Source: an uncultured Lachnospiraceae bacterium
Lineage (GTDB): Bacteria; Bacillota; Clostridia; Lachnospirales; Lachnospiraceae
Reading direction: 5' to 3'
DNA length: 7,879 nucleotides
NCBI GenBank assembly: GCA_910584695.1
Contig: CAJUBR010000096.1
Location: forward strand, 1-7,879
Below are positions 1-5,955 of this stretch, one piece after another. The position numbers and the translations under genes were made by a program. Numbering within the stretch: position 1 is the first letter of the stretch; every line of letters starts with the position of its first letter. The notes beneath the pieces are model-generated. The model was not told the DNA's origin, did no database searches, and saw nothing but the letters and a program-made list of their open reading frames with translations.

Positions 1-114
1 ACAATATCAACACTGGGCACGCTTGCACTGCTTGTCGCTCGTAATGGTACATAAGGTGCCAGAATACGGCACCTAAGTACCAACGGCTCCAAAGCACCCT
101 GTTTATGATATTGT
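1..114. repeat. Symmetric structured non-coding element (MITE-like repeat or folded RNA)
   Basis: The first nine bases (ACAATATCA) are the exact reverse complement of 106-114 (TGATATTGT). The pairing resumes inward with 10-12/100-102 (ACA/TGT) and 15-17/97-99 (GGG/CCC), with small bulges between. Nested inside is a second long hairpin: TGGTAC (45-50) pairs with GTACCA (77-82), and AGGTGCC (54-60) pairs with GGCACCT (68-74) around a 7-base loop. The arms at 18-44 and 83-96 are not clearly paired. Terminal inverted repeats plus an internal palindrome and no coding capacity fit a small non-autonomous mobile repeat. The nested helices also fit a structured RNA. No T-run follows the inner hairpin, so it is not a standard terminator. 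The outer repeat begins at base 1, so the element may extend left of the window. Its strand is unknown and I do not recognise its family. Confidence 0.5.
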
Positions 115-191
115 CTATATTGCACAACTAGATTTTGAAAATAAAGAGTTTCGCAATTACCTATTGGTATGTTAAATGAAAGGAGATTGGA

Positions 192-1007
192 ATGGAAACA
201 AAATTTACGGGAAGTAAGGACTATGTGGCAAGTGAGGAGCTGATGGCGGCTGTAGATATAGCCGTTGCCTTGCAAAAGCCATTATTGATTAAGGGAGAAC
301 CGGGAACCGGTAAGACAATGCTTGCACAGGCAGTGAGCCAGTCTATGGATAAAGAACTGATTGTTTGGAATATCAAGTCTACGACAAAAGCACAGGACGG
401 ACTTTATGTATATGATACGATTCAAAGACTTTATGATTCCCAGTTTGGTGAAGAAGGGGTGGATGATATTGCCCATTATATCAAGCTCGGTAAGCTGGGA
501 GAGGCATTTCGTTCCGAAAAACAGGTGATTTTGTTAATTGATGAAATCGATAAGGCAGATTTGGAATTTCCAAATGATCTTTTATGGGAACTTGATAAAA
601 TGGAGTTTTATATCCATGAGACAAGGGAAACGGTAAAAGCAAAGGTACGCCCGATTGTTATTATTACATCTAATGCTGAGAAAGAACTGCCGGATGCTTT
701 TTTAAGGCGCTGTATTTTCCATTATATTACATTTCCGGAAAGGGAACAAATGAAAGAGATTATCCATGCCCATTTTGAACAGTTAGAAGAAAACATATTA
801 AAAAATGCAATGGATACCTTTTACTGGATTCGCTCTGTACGTGATGTTAGAAAAAAACCAAGTACCTCTGAGTTAATTGACTGGATTCGTGCCCTGTTAA
901 TCAGTGGTATGGATACGGAGCATTTAAAAGAAGAACTTCCGTTTCTTGGTGTGTTACTAAAAAAGGATGAAGATTTAGAGGCAGTAAAAAAAGCGAAGCT
1001 TTATTAA
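192..1007 (+). CDS. MoxR-family AAA+ ATPase (CoxD-like partner of a VWA protein)
   Basis: This is a 271-residue cytosolic AAA+ ATPase of the MoxR type. Walker A is GEPGTGKT (residues 35-42), Walker B is VILLIDEID (112-120), a sensor-1-like TSN lies at 159-161, and the arginine-finger region FLRRC is at 170-174. The segment between the Walker motifs (about 61-106, beginning IKSTTKAQDGLY) matches the MoxR subgroup usually encoded beside CoxE-like VWA proteins. The small helical lid follows from about residue 185. The start at 192 has an AGGAGA site at 181-186 with good spacing. MoxR ATPases generally form hexamers that use ATP to remodel a target complex or insert a metal or cofactor, with the VWA partner as adaptor. 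The VWA gene follows 68 bases downstream, so the two are probably co-transcribed. The client is not visible. No convincing promoter was found in 115-180. The family call is firm and the specific role is unknown. Confidence 0.93.
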   Translation: METKFTGSKDYVASEELMAAVDIAVALQKPLLIKGEPGTGKTMLAQAVSQSMDKELIVWNIKSTTKAQDGLYVYDTIQRLYDSQFGEEGVDDIAHYIKLGKLGEAFRSEKQVILLIDEIDKADLEFPNDLLWELDKMEFYIHETRETVKAKVRPIVIITSNAEKELPDAFLRRCIFHYITFPEREQMKEIIHAHFEQLEENILKNAMDTFYWIRSVRDVRKKPSTSELIDWIRALLISGMDTEHLKEELPFLGVLLKKDEDLEAVKKAKLY

Positions 1008-1075
1008 AATAGTATGAATAATAGGTTATACTTGTACAAAATTACTCTATAGTTCAAGCTTTAATGGGAGTAGAT

Positions 1076-2275
1076 ATGTTTATAGAATTTTTTTATACGC
1101 TAAAGGCAAAAGGGCTTACTATCTCGATGACCGAATGGCTGACATTGATGGAGGCTTTGGATAAAGGACTGATGGAATCCAATTTCACTAATTTTTATTA
1201 TATCAGCAGGATGATTCTTGTAAAATCAGAGTCAGACTATGATAAGTTTGATATGGCATTTATGGAGTTTTTTCATGATATCCAATCAGAAGATCAAATG
1301 TCCAGGCAGCTACAGGAATGGCTGGATAAAGGTGATGAAATGAAATTTGATAAACAAAATCAGGAAATGTATTCTTTCCAACAGCAGAGAAATGCTGACG
1401 AAGTAAAACGACTGTTTCGGGAACGCTTGTCCGAGCAGAATTCTGAACACAATGGCGGTAATTACTGGATTGGTACTTCGGGTGGTTCTGCTTTTGGACA
1501 TCACGGACGAAATGTGGGAGGAATCCGGGTAGGAGAACAGGGAGGCATGCAAAGTGCCTTTCAGGTAATGGGAGAACGGAAATATCAGGATTTTCGCAAT
1601 GACAGGGTCTTAAATATACGGCAGTATCAGGCTGCATTTAGAAGACTGCGCCAGTATTCTTCCAGATTAGATGTGCCTCGGACAGAACTGGATATTGAGC
1701 AGACAATACAAAAGACCTGTGATAACGGAGGATACTTACAGTTAGAATTCGAGCGTCCAAGAAAGAATACTGTTAAGCTGCTGTTATTGTTTGACTGCGG
1801 CGGTACGATGATTCCATTTATGGAACTTTGTAATGAACTGTTTCAGGCTGTTTATAAAGCAAACCATTTTAAAGATGTGAAAACTTATTACTTTCATAAT
1901 TGCATTTATTCAAAAGTCTATAAAACAGCCGAATGTGAAACGGGTAACTGGGTAGATTTAGAGTATCTGTTTAAACATTACGATAAAGATTATAAGGTCA
2001 TTATTGTCGGGGATGCCCAGATGGCACCGGAGGAGCTTTTTGACACCAATGGGAATTACCGCGGTCCCAATGACGGACATTCCGGTTATGAATGGTGTCA
2101 ATTATTAGAAAGCAAATATAAAAAAGGTGTCTGGTTAAATCCCCGCTACCACAAAGATCTTACCGGAATGCATTGGATGGAGTCGGAGGATGCATTGTCA
2201 AAGCTGTTTCACATGTACACATTATCCATTGACGGCTTAAAAGAAGCCATTACCTATCTGATGAAGACAAATTGA
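1076..2275 (+). CDS. CoxE-like von Willebrand factor A domain protein
   Basis: This 399-residue protein is the partner of the upstream MoxR ATPase. Its N-terminus (MFIEFFYTLKAKGLTIS, with a helical region after it) and its Gly-rich segment GGNYWIGTSGGSAFG (starting near residue 127) are typical of CoxE-like proteins. The VWA domain starts around residue 230 with hydrophobic LLLLF followed by D240-C-G-G-T244. This is the family's variant of the usual DxSxS metal-ion-dependent adhesion site. YYFHNCIY follows, and the later metal-site loop contains GDAQMAP with D313. There is no signal peptide or membrane helix, so it should be cytosolic. I chose the ATG at 1076 over the in-frame ATG at 1064, because GGGAG at 1066-1070 would be its ribosome binding site and family members begin with MF(I/V)xFFY. 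Members of this family work with MoxR ATPases on cofactor or metal-site maturation (CoxE in CO dehydrogenase assembly), but the target here is unknown. Confidence 0.9.
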   Translation: MFIEFFYTLKAKGLTISMTEWLTLMEALDKGLMESNFTNFYYISRMILVKSESDYDKFDMAFMEFFHDIQSEDQMSRQLQEWLDKGDEMKFDKQNQEMYSFQQQRNADEVKRLFRERLSEQNSEHNGGNYWIGTSGGSAFGHHGRNVGGIRVGEQGGMQSAFQVMGERKYQDFRNDRVLNIRQYQAAFRRLRQYSSRLDVPRTELDIEQTIQKTCDNGGYLQLEFERPRKNTVKLLLLFDCGGTMIPFMELCNELFQAVYKANHFKDVKTYYFHNCIYSKVYKTAECETGNWVDLEYLFKHYDKDYKVIIVGDAQMAPEELFDTNGNYRGPNDGHSGYEWCQLLESKYKKGVWLNPRYHKDLTGMHWMESEDALSKLFHMYTLSIDGLKEAITYLMKTN

Positions 2276-2312
2276 CTGCCAAGTAAAAGAAAAATTTTCT
2301 TAGATTGGCAGT
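2275..2312 (+). terminator. Bipartite hairpin overlapping the VWA stop codon, possible terminator
   Basis: ACTGCCAA (2275-2282) pairs perfectly with TTGGCAGT (2305-2312). A second inner stem, AAGAA (2287-2291) with TTCTT (2297-2301), closes an AAATTT loop. The first base of the outer stem is the last base of the VWA stop codon. The position directly after the ATPase/VWA unit suggests termination or transcript-end protection. The bases after it (GTCATATAAAAAAT) are A-rich and not T-rich, so a classical intrinsic terminator is not supported. Confidence 0.4.
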
Positions 2313-2349
2313 GTCATATAAAAAATATACGATAAAGGAGAAATCTATT

Positions 2350-2604
2350 ATGACGTACAAAGATTTTCAATGCTTAAAACATGAAAAGAATTTTTCAATC
2401 GGGAAATTTAGCAAGGATTTATATGCATTTGAAACAAAATCCGGTTACGGATGCGTTCCAGAATATCGTAAAATATCAAAGGCAGAATTTAATACGTTTG
2501 ATATTTGGAGAACTGACAGGGAAAAAATCAAGGATATTTTAAAACGACCAATATTTTGCAGCGGTTATAAGGGTCAGACAAACTTTGATGAGGGAGAAAT
2601 CTAA
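2350..2604 (+). CDS. Small hypothetical protein, 84 residues
   Basis: I do not recognise this family. The protein is soluble-looking, lysine- and aromatic-rich, with no signal peptide or membrane helix. It has three scattered cysteines (residues 8, 35 and 70) that form no CxxC pair. The ATG at 2350 is preceded by AAAGGAG (2334-2340) at about nine bases, a strong site. An in-frame TTG at 2305 lies inside the preceding hairpin and is rejected as the start. The stop TAA (2602-2604) ends one base before the ATG of the nucleoside phosphorylase gene, whose ribosome binding site lies inside this gene. The two are therefore very probably translated from one mRNA and perhaps coupled. A functional link with nucleoside metabolism is only inferred from this spacing. 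Confidence 0.75.
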   Translation: MTYKDFQCLKHEKNFSIGKFSKDLYAFETKSGYGCVPEYRKISKAEFNTFDIWRTDREKIKDILKRPIFCSGYKGQTNFDEGEI

Positions 2605-2605
2605 T

Positions 2606-3370
2606 ATGGCGGTATTCAAAAATGAGATACCTATATTGGAATTTGATACAGCACAAAATGCAGTTATCATGCCGGGCCATCACTCTGATTATAACTTCCC
2701 CAAAAAAGCAGTAATGTTATTTATGGAACCGGAAATAGAAGATTTTATAGCTGAAAATGAATGTGAAGTGATTGGGAAATTTGTAAGTGTTACAAAAGAA
2801 TTTTATGTTTATAAAACAAAAATCAATCATATAGATATTGCATTTGTACAGGCACCCCTTGGCGGAGCAGGTGCTGTTCAGATTATGGAACAGTTAATTG
2901 CAGGCGGTGTACAGGAAATAATAGCAGCAGGATGTTGCGGGGCTTTAGTTGAAGATACCGAAGGATCATTTTATATTCCGATTGCTGCACTTAGGCAGGA
3001 GGGAACATCCTATCATTATCTGCCACCATCAAGGGAAATTGAATTAGACCCTGTGCCAATCAAAGCAATTTGCAAAGTGTTGGAAAAGGCAGGATCAAGC
3101 TATAAAACTTGCAAAACATGGACAACAGACGGATTTTATCGGGAAACAAAAGAAATGGTTTTATATCGAAAATCAGAAGGATATTCCGTCGTGGAAATGG
3201 AATGTGCATCTATGGCGGCGTGTGCGAAAATGAGGGGTATATTATTTGGACAAGTGCTGTTTACGGCAGATTCTTTGGCAGATATTGAGGCACACAATAT
3301 AAGAAATTGGGGGAATGATTTTTTTGCGGCTTCAATGAGAATTGCAATGGAAGCTGCGTCTATTTTGTAG
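2606..3370 (+). CDS. Nucleoside phosphorylase-family protein (PNP/uridine phosphorylase superfamily)
   Basis: This is a 254-residue cytosolic enzyme of the PNP_UDP superfamily, which cleaves nucleosides with phosphate (or water, in the hydrolase branches) to release a base and ribose or ribose-1-phosphate. Visible landmarks are LGGAGA (from residue 85), the glycine-rich AAGCCGAL strand-turn (107-114), TTDGFYRET (173-181), and the ribose-site signature VVEMECASM (195-203) with E197 and E199. TADS follows, with D222 at the place of the aspartate that protonates purine bases in PNPs. The overall plan most resembles uridine-phosphorylase-like proteins of about 250 residues in Clostridia, but the substrate cannot be read from the sequence. 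The ATG at 2606 is chosen because AGGGAG (2591-2596) lies nine bases upstream. In-frame TTG 2585 and ATG 2588 would precede that site. The gene is probably in an operon with the small upstream protein. No purine or pyrimidine salvage genes are next to it. Confidence 0.88.
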   Translation: MAVFKNEIPILEFDTAQNAVIMPGHHSDYNFPKKAVMLFMEPEIEDFIAENECEVIGKFVSVTKEFYVYKTKINHIDIAFVQAPLGGAGAVQIMEQLIAGGVQEIIAAGCCGALVEDTEGSFYIPIAALRQEGTSYHYLPPSREIELDPVPIKAICKVLEKAGSSYKTCKTWTTDGFYRETKEMVLYRKSEGYSVVEMECASMAACAKMRGILFGQVLFTADSLADIEAHNIRNWGNDFFAASMRIAMEAASIL

Positions 3371-3372
3371 GG

Positions 3373-3507
3373 AATCCCCATACATGTTTTGTGGCTGTGC
3401 ATAACAAAAAACTCATAGGTGTCATTATGAGTGGTCATGATGGACGCAGAGGTTTTATCCATCACACGACTGTCAAGAAAGAATACAGGGGGGCTTTGTT
3501 CATATAG
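3373..3507 (+). pseudogene. GNAT N-acetyltransferase gene remnant (internal fragment)
   Basis: Reading from 3373 gives NPHTCFVAVHN, then KKLIGVIMSGHDGRRGFI, then HHTTVKKEYRG, and stops at TAG 3505-3507. This is the central core of a small GNAT acetyltransferase: the strand with GVIMSGHDGRRG and the strand leading to the acetyl-CoA loop, which normally reads YRGxGIG. The GIG part and the C-terminal half are missing. The reading changes at a run of six G (3488-3493), after which no recognisable GNAT sequence continues in any frame. The N-terminal third is also absent, because the fragment starts three bases after the nucleoside phosphorylase stop. It has no start codon or ribosome binding site. 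It covers roughly 40 of the usual 140-150 residues. It is therefore a dead fragment left by deletion or rearrangement. The family call is strong, and its former substrate is unknown. Confidence 0.75.
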
Positions 3508-3524
3508 AAAAAGAGCATCTTTCA

Positions 3525-3533
3525 TGATATAAT
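3525..3533 (+). promoter_or_regulatory. Extended -10 promoter upstream of the miaB-mutS unit
   Basis: TGATATAAT is a perfect extended -10 (TGnTATAAT), and an extended -10 can work without a good -35 box. No convincing TTGACA-like hexamer lies 16-18 bases upstream. Transcription would begin near 3540 and read the small cysteine-rich gene, miaB and possibly on to mutS. The location, between the GNAT remnant and the next gene, is where a promoter is needed. Confidence 0.5.
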
Positions 3534-3536
3534 GAA

Positions 3537-3592
3537 TTGTGCTGATGCACAAGCAGGTCATCAATTTTGTTCATGATATTAATTATATATCA
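3537..3592 (+). promoter_or_regulatory. Palindromes in the 5' leader, possible operator or leader hairpins
   Basis: TTGTGC (3537-3542) and GCACAA (3547-3552) are perfect inverted copies around TGAT, placed at the expected transcription start of the extended -10 promoter. Further on, TGATAT (3574-3579) and ATATCA (3587-3592) form a second inverted repeat just before the ribosome binding site. TTCATGATAT occurs twice (3521-3530 and 3570-3579). These could be protein binding sites or weak RNA hairpins. AT-richness makes the second one less convincing. Confidence 0.3.
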
Positions 3593-3607
3593 ATATGAGG
3601 TAATTGT

Positions 3608-3967
3608 ATGGAAATATCACTAACCGTTAACTATAAGATTGAAATGGATAAAGATGATTTTTGGGATTCAAAAACGGGAAAACCCAAAATAGATATGAAA
3701 GAATCTCTAAACCAATATTTCCCGGAGAAAATCACATTGTCGAAGAATAGCGTTACTACAAGAAATCATATTTCATATATTCCCCTAAAAGAGGGTAAAA
3801 ATTGTTTAAAATGTGCATCTTGTGGAATGGCACTATACATACCAGGAAAAGAATATCTGGCAGAAGGTCTGGATTATTGTAAAATAATAAAAGGTATTCC
3901 CCTGTGCCACTCTTGTGCATGGGAATTAGAAAAGGAACAGGTAAAGGATCAGACATATGAAAAATGA
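3608..3967 (+). CDS. Small cysteine-rich (putative zinc-ribbon) protein overlapping miaB
   Basis: This 119-residue protein belongs to no family I recognise. The N-terminal half (1-60) is charged and probably mixed strand and helix. The C-terminal half carries CLKCASCG (Cys 66, 69 and 72), Cys 91, and CHSC (100-103). Two CxxC knuckles about 30 residues apart suggest a single zinc-ribbon or treble-clef-like site (C69/C72 with C100/C103). There is no membrane helix or signal peptide. The ATG at 3608 has GAGG (3597-3600) seven bases upstream. Its last eleven bases overlap the start of miaB in another frame, and the miaB ribosome binding site lies inside it, so translation of the two is probably coupled. 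It is the first gene after the extended -10 promoter. A role in RNA or DNA binding, or in iron-sulfur or zinc handling, would be speculation. Confidence 0.75.
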   Translation: MEISLTVNYKIEMDKDDFWDSKTGKPKIDMKESLNQYFPEKITLSKNSVTTRNHISYIPLKEGKNCLKCASCGMALYIPGKEYLAEGLDYCKIIKGIPLCHSCAWELEKEQVKDQTYEK

Positions 3968-5375
3968 AACAAATATAAACGAACTAGAAGCAAAAAAACA
4001 AAAAGAAATTATGGAGCGGTTAAAGGTACGGCTTTCCCAAAAATCCAAAGAATTAGGACGTCCCCTTACTTATTGCAGTATTTGTTTTGGTTGTCAGATG
4101 AACGCAAAGGACAGTGAGAAGTTAGAAGGAATTTTGGAAACTATCGGTTATGTCAAAACCGACAGCGAGGATGCAGATTTTATTATTATGAATACCTGTA
4201 CTGTCCGTGAAAATGCAAACCTGCGTGTTTATGGCAGATTAGGACAGTTAAAAAAATATAAGAAAAAAAATCCCGATATGCTGATTGCCCTTTGCGGCTG
4301 CATGATGCAGGAAAGTCTTGTAGTGGAAAAGATCAAACAAAGCTACCGCCATGTGGATATTATTTTTGGAACACATAATGTATTTAAACTGGCGGAACTG
4401 ATAGAGAATAAATTAAATGCAAAAGGTATGGTTATTGATATATGGGAAGGTACTTCCGAAATTGTGGAGGATCTGCCCAGTGACCGCAAATACGATTTTA
4501 AATGCGGGGTCAACATTATGTTTGGCTGTAATAATTTTTGCAGCTATTGTATTGTTCCCTATGTCCGGGGCAGGGAGCGTTCCAGAAAGCCGGAGGACAT
4601 TATTGGAGAAATCAAAGCATTAGTTGCAGACGGTGTGGTGGAGGTTATGTTATTGGGACAGAATGTTAATTCCTATGGTAAAAATCTGGAGCATCCCATT
4701 TCCTTTGCCCGGTTGTTAGAACAGATCGAACAGATTGAGGGATTAAAAAGAATCCGTTTTATGACCTCTCATCCAAAGGATTTGTCGGATGAACTGATTG
4801 CCGTTATGGCAAAATCAAAAAAAATATGTAAACATCTGCATTTACCGATGCAGTCAGGAAGCACAAAAGTACTTTCGGATATGAACCGGCGTTATACAAA
4901 GGAGGATTATCTTGCTTTAGTGGATAAGATGAAAGCGGCAATACCGGATATTTCTCTGACAACGGATATTATTGTAGGGTTTCCCACAGAAACAGAGGAA
5001 GATTTTAAAGATACACTGGACGTAGTAAGAAAGGTGCGTTTTGATTCTGCATTTACCTTTATTTACTCGAAACGTACCGGAACACCGGCTGCTGCCATGG
5101 AATTTCAGTCCACAGAAGAGGAAATCAAGGAGCGTTTTGACCGCCTGCTTAAGGAGGTACAGGAGATTGCAAAGGAAACCTGCGGCAAAGATCAGGGTAA
5201 GATTATGGAAGTTTTAGTGGAAGGCTTGGATGAACAGGACGAAAGTCTTTTGACAGGGCGGCTTTCCAATAATTTATTAGTACATTTTCCGGGAAATCCA
5301 TCGTTGATAGGAACTTTTCAGAACATAAAGCTTACGGAAGCAAAAGGATTTTATTATATAGGTGAAATGATTTGA
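3957..5375 (+). CDS. miaB: tRNA-2-methylthio-N6-dimethylallyladenosine synthase MiaB
   Basis: MiaB is a radical-SAM methylthiotransferase that converts i6A37 to ms2i6A37 in tRNAs reading UNN codons. The 472-residue length fits Firmicute MiaB with an N-terminal extension. The N-terminal methylthiotransferase domain holds the three cysteines of the auxiliary [4Fe-4S] cluster: FGCQMN (C46), NTCTVRENA (C81) and CGCMMQ (C115). The radical-SAM cluster is C191-x3-C195-x2-C198 in FGCNNFCSYCIVPYVRGRERSR, written here as two adjoining motifs, FGCNNFCSYC and IVPYVRGRERSR. LGQNVNSYG, HLPMQSGS and DIIVGFPTET are further family motifs, and a TRAM RNA-binding domain occupies roughly 405-472. The start at 3957 has AAAGGA (3943-3948) eight bases upstream. 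The gene overlaps the preceding small gene by eleven bases and lies two genes upstream of mutS, a common Firmicute neighbourhood. All cluster residues are present, so it should be active. Confidence 0.97.
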   Translation: MKNETNINELEAKKQKEIMERLKVRLSQKSKELGRPLTYCSICFGCQMNAKDSEKLEGILETIGYVKTDSEDADFIIMNTCTVRENANLRVYGRLGQLKKYKKKNPDMLIALCGCMMQESLVVEKIKQSYRHVDIIFGTHNVFKLAELIENKLNAKGMVIDIWEGTSEIVEDLPSDRKYDFKCGVNIMFGCNNFCSYCIVPYVRGRERSRKPEDIIGEIKALVADGVVEVMLLGQNVNSYGKNLEHPISFARLLEQIEQIEGLKRIRFMTSHPKDLSDELIAVMAKSKKICKHLHLPMQSGSTKVLSDMNRRYTKEDYLALVDKMKAAIPDISLTTDIIVGFPTETEEDFKDTLDVVRKVRFDSAFTFIYSKRTGTPAAAMEFQSTEEEIKERFDRLLKEVQEIAKETCGKDQGKIMEVLVEGLDEQDESLLTGRLSNNLLVHFPGNPSLIGTFQNIKLTEAKGFYYIGEMI

Positions 5376-5417
5376 TGATTGCACAGGGGTGCCTGCATAA
5401 AGATTGGAGGAAGAAGG

Positions 5418-5912
5418 ATGAAGATACCGGAAACAAAAGGAACATGTCCCCATTGCGGAGCTGGCTTATTGACTTATAATGAGCGTGAGTGGAAATACGG
5501 AAGTCCAATTCGAACATGTAAGATATGCAAAAAAGAATATATTGATAAAAGATATCACGAAATTGTCATAGAAGACATCGCTCCCGACGCAATGTCGATA
5601 AAAAAAGACGGAATCTGTATATTAATAGGGTTATTTCTTATTATGGTTTTTCTGATTCATTCTTTTATCGATAAGCTTACACCCCAAACCCATTCCTTTT
5701 CTTATACATGGTTATGCTTTGGTATGATTGGGCTTCTTGTGGTGATATTTATGATAATCGATATCATAGCAATTAAAACCGGACTGAAAGATAAACGGCT
5801 GGGGAAACTCCGTGCAGAATCGGTGAAAAGGCTTCAAAATTGTGATTATGCCCGGAAATTAGCTGATGCAGGATATCCTGTGCCGGAAGAATACCTGCAA
5901 TCCGTTCTGTGA
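5418..5912 (+). CDS. Zinc-ribbon protein with two membrane helices, unknown function
   Basis: This 164-residue protein starts with an N-terminal zinc ribbon, CPHC (residues 10-13) and CKIC (34-37). Two hydrophobic segments follow at about 66-84 and 98-119, separated by a short polar stretch, then a basic, helical C-terminal tail of about 45 residues. Both the ribbon and the tail would face the same side, probably the cytoplasm, with the two helices as a hairpin. The ATG at 5418 has GGAGG (5406-5410) seven bases upstream. An in-frame TTG at 5379 would add 13 residues and lacks a site. The gene fits within 42 bases after miaB and 43 bases before mutS, so it is probably co-transcribed with both. 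I do not recognise the family, and the position alone does not imply a role in tRNA modification or mismatch repair. Confidence 0.8.
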   Translation: MKIPETKGTCPHCGAGLLTYNEREWKYGSPIRTCKICKKEYIDKRYHEIVIEDIAPDAMSIKKDGICILIGLFLIMVFLIHSFIDKLTPQTHSFSYTWLCFGMIGLLVVIFMIIDIIAIKTGLKDKRLGKLRAESVKRLQNCDYARKLADAGYPVPEEYLQSVL

Positions 5913-5926
5913 TAAGGATAAAAAAT

Positions 5927-5953
5927 ATGTATGATAAGAAAGTGAGCAGATAG
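5927..5953 (+). other. Possible eight-codon leader minicistron before mutS
   Basis: An ATG at 5927 opens MYDKKVSR and stops at TAG 5951-5953, two bases before the mutS ATG. AAGGAT (5914-5919) lies about seven bases upstream of this ATG, a better ribosome binding site than anything directly before mutS. Ribosomes ending here could reinitiate at mutS. A reading frame this short arises easily by chance. Confidence 0.2.
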
Positions 5954-5955
5954 AA

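Noticed and set aside
54..74. Intrinsic terminator formed by AGGTGCC/GGCACCT
   Set aside because: The stem is strong, but no T-run follows on either strand, and it is nested within a larger symmetric structure.
1..114. tRNA, 4.5S RNA, tmRNA or a named riboswitch for the 5' structured element
   Set aside because: No acceptor/T-loop pattern, SRP core sequence or known aptamer core could be recognised by eye. Only the symmetry is supported.
1007..1075. Separate promoter for the VWA gene
   Set aside because: TATACT and TATAGT look like -10 boxes, but neither has a -35 or extended -10 at proper spacing.
1260..1637. Open frames on the minus strand inside the VWA gene
   Set aside because: They lie wholly inside a well-supported gene on the + strand, have no ribosome binding site or recognisable domain, and have compositions typical of antisense reading.
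3488..3507. Programmed frameshift at the six-G run to continue the GNAT protein
   Set aside because: None of the three frames after the run gives the expected GIG loop or a C-terminal GNAT half, and the N-terminal part is also missing, so decay explains it better.
3136..3564. Minus-strand open frame across the phosphorylase end and GNAT remnant
   Set aside because: The opposite strand encodes clear phosphorylase and GNAT motifs. The antisense product shows no family signature and no start site.
4417..4623. Alternative + frame of 68 codons within miaB
   Set aside because: It overlaps the radical-SAM cysteine region of miaB in another frame and has no independent features.
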